From Ruminococcaceae bacterium UBA6842 (GTDB lineage Bacteria; Bacillota; Clostridia; Oscillospirales; Acutalibacteraceae): a DNA stretch of 48,692 nucleotides. Location of the stretch: positions 18,535 to 67,226 of the forward strand of contig DKDS01000048.1 in assembly GCA_002451855.1 (NCBI GenBank), in the 5' to 3' direction. The position numbers were made by a program, and so were the translations under genes. The notes under the pieces are model-generated. The model searched no databases. It saw only the letters and a program-made list of their open reading frames with translations, and was not told where the DNA came from. The number at the start of each line of letters is the position of its first letter. The first letter of the stretch is position 1. Shown here in pieces: positions 42,755-48,692 of the stretch.

Positions 42755-42794
42755 AAAATACCCTCCGTGTACACCTGTACGCAGAGGGTATTTT
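42755..42794 (+). terminator. Terminator after tadA
   Basis: AAAATACCCTC (42755-42765) pairs with GAGGGTATTTT (42784-42794), with an inner GTGTAC/TGTAC element. Confidence 0.8.
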
Positions 42795-42814
42795 TGAACG
42801 GCTGAGAGCATTTT

Positions 42815-44341
42815 TCAGTGTTTTTTTGTGAAATTCCGTATATCGTCGGGACTTAAAACCCCGAAAAGCATAAGAAAAACAAGGTATACGGGCAGTGAAA
42901 TCACGCATATAAGTATTATGTAAACCAAATTGCCCGTTACGATTTTTTTAAGCAGAGTTTCCGCAGTAAGGACGATAATAAAGGCACAGCCAAGCGGCAA
43001 GAAAACTTCTTTGACAAAATAAAGCCTTGCACGGCTTACCTTTAAAAGCCTGCCTACATTCAAGCCGCAGGTAAGCGCATTTGAAAAATACATTATCCAT
43101 ATAAATCCCCTGAGACCGAATATCGGCAGTAATATCAAAATTAAAAATATTCTGATTACGGAATCGGAAATTGCGGTGCGGAACGAAAATGCCTGTTGAT
43201 CAAGTCCCTTTAAAATTCCGTCCGAAATGCTGTCGAGATACATAAGCGGCACTATGGGTGAAAGCGCCCTTAAAAGCTCGCCCACGGCAGGGTCCTTATA
43301 AAGCAGCATTCCTATTTCCCTGCCGGCGCAGAAAAAAACGGCGGCGAAGATAAAGGAAACAAGAGCGGTAAGCTTTAAAACATTTTGGGTGGCGCTCCTT
43401 ACAAGTCCCTTTTGATTTTTTGCGCTCGCTTCGGAAATTTCGGGTATAAGCAGGGTAGAGACCGAGTTTAAAAGGGTGGACGGGAAAAACAGTATCGGCA
43501 GAGCCATACCCTTTATCATACCGAACTGCGAAAGGGCGTTACTGCCGCCGAACGGGTATTTTGCGAGATTTTTGGGTACAAGTATATTTTCGGCGGTTCG
43601 AAGCGCCGTGTTAAGGTATCTGCCAGAGGTAATGGGCAGAGCGATATGGAAAATTCTTTTAACCACGGGCTGCGGGGGTCTTGAATTTGCGGCTGTTATT
43701 TTAAGCTTTTTAGTATCGAACAGCCATATTACCCATAAAAGCAGGAAAGAGCATATCTCCGCCGCGCAGTCGGCAAAAAGCACGGCGCCGCAGCACGCCG
43801 CCAGTCCCTTTTTGTAAAAGCTTTTTACCAAAATAACCACAAGAATTATTCTTACCGCCTGTTCGAAAAGCTGTGAAACGGCGTTGGGGGTTATTTTGCG
43901 CCTTGCTATAAAATATCCCCTTAAACAGGAGGTTATTCCCATAAACGGGAGCGACAGCGGCAGAATTTTAAGCGCCGGAACGGCACGGATATCGCCTAAA
44001 AACCGAGACGCTATAAATTCCGCCCCGAAAAATACCGTAATTACCGTAGCTAAAGCAATTATAAGGGTAAGCTCCACCGAACGCCGCATAATTTTGGCGG
44101 CGCCCTTTTTGGTGCCCACCGCAAGCTCCTCGGCAATGAGCCGTGTTACCGCCGTGCAGATTCCGCTTGCCGCAAAGGTGGACGCAAGCATATATACGCT
44201 GAAAACGAGCTGATAAAGTCCTATACCCTCGGAACCGATAAGCTTTGCAAGCCATACCTTGAATATTATTCCCACGAAACGCAGAATAAGGGAAGAAACG
44301 GTCAGTATCAGGGCGTTTTTGATAAATAATGTTTTCTTCAA
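42815..44341 (-). CDS. MOP-superfamily flippase, SpoVB/polysaccharide-export type
   Basis: A 508-residue protein with about 14 hydrophobic segments. N-terminal NALILTVSSLILRFVGIIFK, GSEGIGLYQLVFSVYML and RLIAEELA match the SpoVB group, which moves lipid-linked precursors across the membrane, in spores often for cortex synthesis. Other members export capsule subunits, so the SpoVB name is not certain. The TTG start at 44341 follows GGGAGTGG 8 bases upstream. Confidence 0.8.
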   Translation of the reverse strand: MKKTLFIKNALILTVSSLILRFVGIIFKVWLAKLIGSEGIGLYQLVFSVYMLASTFAASGICTAVTRLIAEELAVGTKKGAAKIMRRSVELTLIIALATVITVFFGAEFIASRFLGDIRAVPALKILPLSLPFMGITSCLRGYFIARRKITPNAVSQLFEQAVRIILVVILVKSFYKKGLAACCGAVLFADCAAEICSFLLLWVIWLFDTKKLKITAANSRPPQPVVKRIFHIALPITSGRYLNTALRTAENILVPKNLAKYPFGGSNALSQFGMIKGMALPILFFPSTLLNSVSTLLIPEISEASAKNQKGLVRSATQNVLKLTALVSFIFAAVFFCAGREIGMLLYKDPAVGELLRALSPIVPLMYLDSISDGILKGLDQQAFSFRTAISDSVIRIFLILILLPIFGLRGFIWIMYFSNALTCGLNVGRLLKVSRARLYFVKEVFLPLGCAFIIVLTAETLLKKIVTGNLVYIILICVISLPVYLVFLMLFGVLSPDDIRNFTKKH

Positions 44342-44394
44342 TTAACTTCCACTCCCTTAATTAAAGCTTATGATAACGGGAGCATTTTAATGAG

Positions 44395-44423
44395 TTGAAA
44401 AAATCGCAAAAGCATAGTATAAT
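44395..44423 (+). promoter_or_regulatory. Sigma-A promoter of rarA
   Basis: TTGAAA (44395-44400), 17 bases, TATAAT (44418-44423), 30 bases before the ATG at 44453. Confidence 0.8.
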
Positions 44424-44452
44424 GTAATCGAATGAAATTAAGGAGGTGCGGT

Positions 44453-45718
44453 ATGAATTCTCCGTTGGCTGACAGATTAAGACCCCGAAAAATCGAAGAG
44501 GTGGCAGGACAGAAGCACCTTTTGGCAGAGGGTAAGGTACTTCGCCGAATAATCGATTCGGGAAATGTGCCCAACCTTATATTTTACGGCCCGTCGGGAG
44601 TGGGGAAAACCACGGTTGCCAATATAATTGCCGCAACCTGCGGAAAAAAACTGCATTATCTTAACGCCACAACCGCCTCCACCGCCGATATTAAGGAAAT
44701 AATAAATACCATCGGCACGATAGAGGCGCAGGGCGGAATACTCCTTTACCTTGATGAGATACAGTATTTTAATAAAAAACAACAGCAAATATTGCTTTCT
44801 TACATAGAAAACGGGGATATTACACTTATAGCCGCCACTACCGAAAACCCGTATTTTTATGTATACAACGCCATTTTAAGCCGTTCCACCGTTTTTGAGT
44901 TCAAACAGCTCTCGCCCGAGGATGTAAGGACGGCGGTAACACGCGCCGTGGGCGTAATTAAGGACGAAAAGGGAAAGGAGCTTTATATAAGCGATATGTC
45001 CTTAAAAAAGCTCTGCCTTGCGGCGTCGGGCGATGTAAGACGGGCGCTTAATATGCTTGAGCTTTGCGTGCTGACAAGCGAGACGGCGGAAAAAATCGAA
45101 ATATCCGACGAAACGGTTGAGGAAATTTTGGCGTCAGGCTCCGTAAGATACGACCGTGAGGGAGACGAGCATTACGATATTATTTCGGCGTACCAAAAGT
45201 CTATGCGAGGCTCCGACCCCGACGCCGCCGTTTATTATTTGGGCAGGCTTCTTGCCGCGGGCGACCTGCCGAGCGCTTGCAGACGGCTTATGGTCTGCGC
45301 CTGCGAGGATGTGGGGCTTGCCTATCCGCAGATTATCCCGATAGTTAAAGCCGCCGTTGATATTGCCGAGGCTGTGGGACTGCCCGAAGCCCGTTTACCG
45401 CTTGCGGACGCGGTTATTTTGGTTGCTACAAGTCCTAAATCAAACTCGGCGCACAACGCAATCAACGCCGCTATGAGCGATATAGAAAGAGGTATAGGCG
45501 GAAGTATTCCCCGTCAGCTCCAAAACAAGCATTACGACGGCGAGGACGCCGAGGTAAAGGGTCAGAACTATAAGTATCCGCACGATTATCCAAATCATTA
45601 TGTAAACCAACAGTATTTGCCGAGCGCACTCAAAAACAGGCGCTATTATGAGTACGGAGACAATAAAACCGAGCAAAAATACAAGGCGTATTGGGATTTG
45701 ATAAAATCGGAAAAATAA
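44453..45718 (+). CDS. rarA: Replication-associated recombination protein RarA (MgsA)
   Basis: A 421-residue clamp-loader-like AAA+ ATPase. MNSPLADRLRPRKIEEVAGQ is the family start; Walker A is GPSGVGKT (46-53), Walker B ILLYLDEIQYF, and the C-terminal GSDPDAAVYYLGRLLAAGD segment forms the tetramer region. It acts at stalled forks. ATG 44453 follows AGGAGGTGCGGT; an ATG at 44432 overlaps that ribosome site. Confidence 0.93.
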   Translation: MNSPLADRLRPRKIEEVAGQKHLLAEGKVLRRIIDSGNVPNLIFYGPSGVGKTTVANIIAATCGKKLHYLNATTASTADIKEIINTIGTIEAQGGILLYLDEIQYFNKKQQQILLSYIENGDITLIAATTENPYFYVYNAILSRSTVFEFKQLSPEDVRTAVTRAVGVIKDEKGKELYISDMSLKKLCLAASGDVRRALNMLELCVLTSETAEKIEISDETVEEILASGSVRYDREGDEHYDIISAYQKSMRGSDPDAAVYYLGRLLAAGDLPSACRRLMVCACEDVGLAYPQIIPIVKAAVDIAEAVGLPEARLPLADAVILVATSPKSNSAHNAINAAMSDIERGIGGSIPRQLQNKHYDGEDAEVKGQNYKYPHDYPNHYVNQQYLPSALKNRRYYEYGDNKTEQKYKAYWDLIKSEK

Positions 45719-45748
45719 TATTATGTAAACCAAAAAGGAGGGGAAAGG

Positions 45749-46183
45749 ATGAAAGAAAGCGTGCTTCCGAAAAAAACAAAGCTTTTGTGGCAGATACGGA
45801 TAGCTCTTGTCGGTCTTATACCGTCGGCTGTTCTGCTCGCCCTTTCTTCTGTTTCCCTGTGGTTTACAGCCGCGGGCGGTTTTTTACTGCTCCTTTTAAT
45901 TGCGGCGGTGTTTTGGTATGTCCCTGCCTATTTTGACAGCTACTCTGTCTCGTTCCCTAACGGCGCCATAATAATTAACCGCGGTGTAATTATAAAGACC
46001 TGCCACATAATGCCCTTTTCACGGCTTGTCTATGTGCAGAGCATTTCAACGCCGCTTGCAAAGGCAATGGGTCTTTCCGCTTTAAGCCTTAAGGCGGCAC
46101 GGAGCAGCGTTATAATTCCAGAACTGTCCGTGACGGACGCCGAGCGCTTTATAAACGCCGTAACAGGAGATGAACGGCGATGA
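45749..46183 (+). CDS. Bacterial PH-domain membrane protein, YdbS-like
   Basis: A 144-residue protein with two membrane segments (about 15-55) and a C-terminal bPH2 domain (SYSVSFPNGAIIINRGVIIK, RLVYVQSISTPLAKAMGL). YdbS and YdbT form a pair in Bacillus that affects resistance to some antimicrobial peptides. ATG follows AAGGAGGGGAAAGG. It overlaps the next gene by four bases (ATGA). Confidence 0.82.
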   Translation: MKESVLPKKTKLLWQIRIALVGLIPSAVLLALSSVSLWFTAAGGFLLLLLIAAVFWYVPAYFDSYSVSFPNGAIIINRGVIIKTCHIMPFSRLVYVQSISTPLAKAMGLSALSLKAARSSVIIPELSVTDAERFINAVTGDERR

Positions 46184-47610
46184 AAAGAGAGTTTAAAGCG
46201 CATCCGCTTATGATTTTAAATTATATGAAGCCGTTTTTGTTTGTGCTTGTAATTCCGCTTTTAAAGGGTATCGTTCAGTATATACTCTATAAGAGGGCGA
46301 CGGGTATTTTGGCGACCGAGGCGGCGGCGCTTGCGGGCATCTTGCTTATCGGCTTTTTAAAATGCCGTTCCTTTTCCATTGTCTGCGGCAAAGGCGGCGT
46401 TAAAATCACAAGCGGCATATTTATAAAGCAGACCTCTTATATTTCGGCGGCGCGGCTTTCTTCGGTACAAACGGTGCAAAATCCGCTTGATGCGGTTTTG
46501 GGCGCCGTTACCTATTGTGTAAATACCGAGGCAGGCAAAAAGGGCGAGACCGATTTTAAATTCAAGCTAAGCGTTAAGGACAGTAAAAAGGCTTCCGAGC
46601 TGCTGTACGGCAAGAGCAATTACACCGCCGTAAGGTTTTCGGCGCTCAAGGTTGCGGTTATGGCGGCGACCTCTTCCTCGGCGGTTACGGGTCTTATAAT
46701 CGGAGTACCTATTATAAATAAGGCAGGCAAACTGCTCGGAATAGCGCTTAACAATATCCTGTTTGACGAGATAAACACGGTTTCGGGTCAGGTAAAATCG
46801 CCTTTTCCGCCTATCGTAAACGCGATAACGCTTATTTTTCTGTTAAGCTATACCTTCAGCTTTATTTATTCCTTTTTAAAGTATATCAATTTCAAGCTTT
46901 TTCTTGAAAAGGATAAAATCGAGGTGCGTTCGGGATTTTTTATTCGGAACAGGACTTCCTTTAAAAAGGAGTCGGTCAATGATGTGACGATTGACCAGAC
47001 GCCGCTTATGCGGATATTCAGGCGCTATGCTATGAAAGTAAGCGTCGGCGGCTACGGCAATTCGAAAAGCGAAACGGCGGTTTTGGTTCCGTCCGAGCGC
47101 AGGGGAATTATAAAACGGCAGTTTCAGGCGTATTTCCCGTTTTTAATGTCGGACGGTAAGCTGCTTCACGCCGATCGTACAAGGCGCACAAGGAACAGGT
47201 TTCTGTTTTTCCCGATGATTTATATTATTTGCGCTACCGCCGCGGCGGCTGTGCCGGCGGTGATTTTTGCCGATTTTACAAGACTGATACTGTTTTTGTA
47301 TTTGGTGCTGGCGGCTGTAATCGCATATTACGCTTATCTTTGTATTTTCGATTACCGCTTCGGTAAGCTGCGGCTCGGCAAGAATATCTACGCGCAGGGG
47401 ATAAAGCGGTTTAAAACCTATGAGTTTTACTGTCCGTTCGAGAATGTGGGAGAAATCAAGGTGATACGCACCATGCCCGACAGAAAGCACGGAACCTGCA
47501 ATGTTTCCGTTGCGATAAGGTCGGAAAGTGCCGACAGTGTGACGGTAAGACACTTAAACTATAAAACGGTCAGGACTTATATAGCGGAAAGCTACGGTAT
47601 TGAGGTATAA
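46180..47610 (+). CDS. Bacterial PH-domain membrane protein, YdbT-like
   Basis: A 476-residue protein with about six membrane segments and three bPH2-like repeats: ISAARLSSVQTVQNPLDAVL, then KKESVNDVTIDQTPLMRIF and the final FKTYEFYCPFENVGEIKV. Each repeat has the surface-Gly/Tyr pattern of the family. It forms the usual operon with the YdbS-like gene. Molecular function not known. Confidence 0.82.
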   Translation: MKREFKAHPLMILNYMKPFLFVLVIPLLKGIVQYILYKRATGILATEAAALAGILLIGFLKCRSFSIVCGKGGVKITSGIFIKQTSYISAARLSSVQTVQNPLDAVLGAVTYCVNTEAGKKGETDFKFKLSVKDSKKASELLYGKSNYTAVRFSALKVAVMAATSSSAVTGLIIGVPIINKAGKLLGIALNNILFDEINTVSGQVKSPFPPIVNAITLIFLLSYTFSFIYSFLKYINFKLFLEKDKIEVRSGFFIRNRTSFKKESVNDVTIDQTPLMRIFRRYAMKVSVGGYGNSKSETAVLVPSERRGIIKRQFQAYFPFLMSDGKLLHADRTRRTRNRFLFFPMIYIICATAAAAVPAVIFADFTRLILFLYLVLAAVIAYYAYLCIFDYRFGKLRLGKNIYAQGIKRFKTYEFYCPFENVGEIKVIRTMPDRKHGTCNVSVAIRSESADSVTVRHLNYKTVRTYIAESYGIEV

Positions 47611-47644
47611 AAAAGACAATTCGGAAAACAATATATAAAAACAA

Positions 47645-47660
47645 TGTTTCATGTGAAACA
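47645..47660. promoter_or_regulatory. Near-consensus parS centromere site
   Basis: TGTTTCATGTGAAACA differs from the general parS consensus TGTTTCACGTGAAACA at a single central base. ParB (Spo0J) binding sites of this type cluster around the origin, and this one lies about 14 kb from the dnaA-dnaN origin. It is just upstream of the spoVAE ribosome site. No parAB genes are in view. Confidence 0.6.
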
Positions 47661-47678
47661 TTTAAGGAGCGTTTTTGT

Positions 47679-48047
47679 ATGCAATGTTTTTTGAATTGTC
47701 TTTATGCTTTTTTGGTCGGCGGAACAATCTGCCTTATAGGGCAAATACTGATTGACTATACAAAGCTTACGCCGGCAAGAATATTGGTTTCGTATGTTGT
47801 GGCAGGCGTAGTGCTTACGGCGATAGGCGTTTATAAACCGATCGTCGATTTTGCGGGCGCGGGCGCCACCGTTCCGCTCACGGGCTTTGGTTACAGCCTT
47901 GCAATGGGCGTTAAAGAGGCGGTCGGCAAATACGGCTTTATGGGAATATTTGCAGGCGGACTTACCGCAACCTCGGCAGGAATTGCCGTGTCCGTTGTTT
48001 CGGGACTGCTTATGGCAAGCCTGTTTAAACCGGGAGACAAGACTTAA
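47679..48047 (+). CDS. spoVAE: Stage V sporulation protein AE (SpoVAE)
   Basis: A 122-residue membrane protein with three to four hydrophobic segments. CLIGQILIDYTKLTPARILV, DFAGAGATVPLTGFGYSLAMG and SAGIAVSVVSGLLMASLFKP match SpoVAE. It is part of the dipicolinic acid channel of the spore. The usual neighbours spoVAC and spoVAD are absent; upstream is a PH-domain gene. ATG 47679 follows AAGGAGCG. It may act with homologs encoded elsewhere. Confidence 0.85.
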   Translation: MQCFLNCLYAFLVGGTICLIGQILIDYTKLTPARILVSYVVAGVVLTAIGVYKPIVDFAGAGATVPLTGFGYSLAMGVKEAVGKYGFMGIFAGGLTATSAGIAVSVVSGLLMASLFKPGDKT

Positions 48048-48075
48048 TGCGGAATGCGGAATGCGGAATTCGGAA
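48047..48075. repeat. Tandem ATGCGGA repeat with GCGGAATTCGGAATT end
   Basis: ATGCGGA occurs three times in tandem, followed by ATTCGGAATT. The right end of the window (48667-48692) carries the same motifs inverted (TTCCGCATT, GCATTCCGAATTCCG). The two copies flank the cassette of two genes at 48092-48661. Confidence 0.6.
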
Positions 48076-48091
48076 TTATTTTCGCTTAAAA

Positions 48092-48337
48092 TCAATAATC
48101 CGGGGTATGTTTTACCGTTATTCCTGTCTTTTCAAATTCCATTATTATTTTTTCTATCACGAAAAGCTGTTCACACTTAGATATAAAAGGGTTTTCCAAT
48201 GTATCTTTAATTTTTGAAACAAGCTCATAGCATTTACCCTCAACTATTTCTTTAGCGGAAACAGTAATAGTTTCGGATTGCGGCGAGCCGTCGCTTTCCA
48301 CTAAATAGCGTAATAAAATTTCTTTGTAAATTTCCAT
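48092..48337 (-). CDS. Small unknown protein of the flanked cassette
   Basis: An 81-residue protein, not recognised: MEIYKEILLRYLVESDGSPQ, then a helical middle and FISKCEQLFVIEKIIMEFEK. No signal peptide or membrane segment. ATG follows GGAGATGATAGT. It is divergent from an XRE regulator and sits under a consensus promoter with an overlapping palindrome, so it is probably a regulated partner of that regulator. Confidence 0.65.
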   Translation of the reverse strand: MEIYKEILLRYLVESDGSPQSETITVSAKEIVEGKCYELVSKIKDTLENPFISKCEQLFVIEKIIMEFEKTGITVKHTPDY

Positions 48338-48366
48338 ACTATCATCTCCAAAAAAATATCGCGCAC

Positions 48367-48420
48367 ACCAACAATTGTTGGTATATTGAATATTATAATT
48401 CGTTATACTTTTACTGTCAA
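48367..48420 (-). promoter_or_regulatory. Consensus promoter with perfect 16-bp operator palindrome
   Basis: On the minus strand TTGACA (48420-48415), 17 bases, TATAAT (48397-48392). The palindrome ACCAACAATTGTTGGT (48367-48382) lies at the expected transcription start. A repressor bound here would block the small unknown gene; the divergent XRE protein is the natural candidate. Confidence 0.7.
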
Positions 48421-48442
48421 TAACAAATGTAGGTGAAAGTAT

Positions 48443-48661
48443 ATGCGTGAAATTTTGGCGGCAAGATTAAGAGAGTGTCGCAGGCGTAAGGGCGTTACGC
48501 AATGGGAAGTGGCAGTCGGGTGTGATATTACAGAGGGCACATACCAAAACTATGAAAATATGACGAGACTTCCCCGTGCGGATATACTTGCAAGAATTGC
48601 CGATTACTATAATACTTCCACCGATTATTTATTAGGCAGAAAAGACGACCCTACACCTTAA
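48443..48661 (+). CDS. XRE-family repressor, divergent from the small unknown gene
   Basis: A 72-residue Cro/C1-type protein: ARLRECRRRKGVTQWEVAVG, then DITEGTYQNYENMTRLPRAD, then ADYYNTSTDYLLGRKDDPTP. ATG 48443 follows AGGTGAAAG. It is like the XRE gene at 29193 in length and C-terminus, so the two may be paralogs. Position and palindrome suggest control of the divergent gene. Confidence 0.78.
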   Translation: MREILAARLRECRRRKGVTQWEVAVGCDITEGTYQNYENMTRLPRADILARIADYYNTSTDYLLGRKDDPTP

Positions 48662-48666
48662 AACAA

Positions 48667-48692
48667 TTCCGCATTACGCATTCCGAATTCCG
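48667..48692. repeat. Inverted copy of the left repeat (cut by window edge)
   Basis: TTCCGCATTACGCATTCC then GAATTCCG is the inverted form of the motifs at 48047-48075. It may continue beyond the window. Confidence 0.55.

Noticed and set aside
42750..42800. SRP RNA gene after tadA
   Set aside because: The hairpin lacks the conserved GGAAG/GNAR core; it is a plain terminator.

Overview
The window is a stretch of chromosome around the replication origin of a spore-forming, low-to-mid GC Gram-positive bacterium. It is most likely an anaerobic member of class Clostridia, of the gut or rumen Oscillospirales type. The evidence is the order dnaA-dnaN-S4 protein-recF-remB-gyrB-gyrA (31740-40535), sporulation genes around it (gpr, spoIIP, a spoVB-type flippase, spoVAE, a broken small acid-soluble spore protein gene), sigma-A promoters of the TTGACA-17-TATAAT kind, Firmicute regulators (GlpP, PyrR attenuation) and a metA/metY methionine branch. 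The species cannot be named from sequence alone.

Layout. 1-4626: a carbohydrate locus with a large secreted solute-binding protein (cut by the left edge) divergent from a cytoplasmic GH110-like beta-helix glycosidase; two palindromic operator-like sites lie in the leader between them. 4661-8232: accessory DNA with a radical SAM protein, a RepL-type plasmid replication protein, an AbrB-like/HipA-like toxin-antitoxin pair under a repeat-rich promoter, and a 31-codon remnant of a spore-protein gene. 8464-15386: a leftward glycerol-phosphate block with an AraM-type glycerol-1-phosphate dehydrogenase, an AraL/NagD-type phosphatase, the antiterminator GlpP, a frameshifted MgtC/SapB gene, GlpA- and GlpB-like flavoproteins and a DUF1667 protein. 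Three leaders in this block share a sequence next to a terminator and look like GlpP targets. 15780-23766: rightward genes for a polysaccharide deacetylase, an O-antigen-ligase-like membrane protein, FeoB, an amidohydrolase, MetY and MetA. 23759-25202: three tandem ribbon-helix-helix genes, an XRE regulator and a SLOG protein. 25275-25430: an array of strong hairpins. 25657-27770: pyrR-uraA with a PyrR-type attenuator. 28039-31620: a G5/3D cell-wall protein, an XRE regulator, spoIIP and gpr.

The replication block follows (31635-40535). Between remB and gyrB lie a perfect acceptor/T-arm 'minihelix' with a canonical tRNA T-loop and a second long hairpin. After gyrA come a CPBP protease, a membrane protein, tadA, a leftward MOP flippase, rarA, two bacterial PH-domain membrane proteins, a near-consensus parS site, spoVAE, and a small two-gene cassette (48092-48661) flanked by inverted GCGGAATTCGGAATT-type repeats.

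How it fits together. The origin is well supported by dnaA, the repeats between dnaA and dnaN, and the parS-like site about 14 kb away. The glycerol block reads as one regulon, in which a GlpP-type antiterminator would control G1P/G3P interconversion and oxidation. The most unusual signals are the tRNA-like minihelix before gyrB, the shared GlpP-type leaders, the absence of a normal start codon for gpr, and the three tandem Arc-like regulators next to a SLOG protein. All functions were read from sequence by eye; no database search was run.
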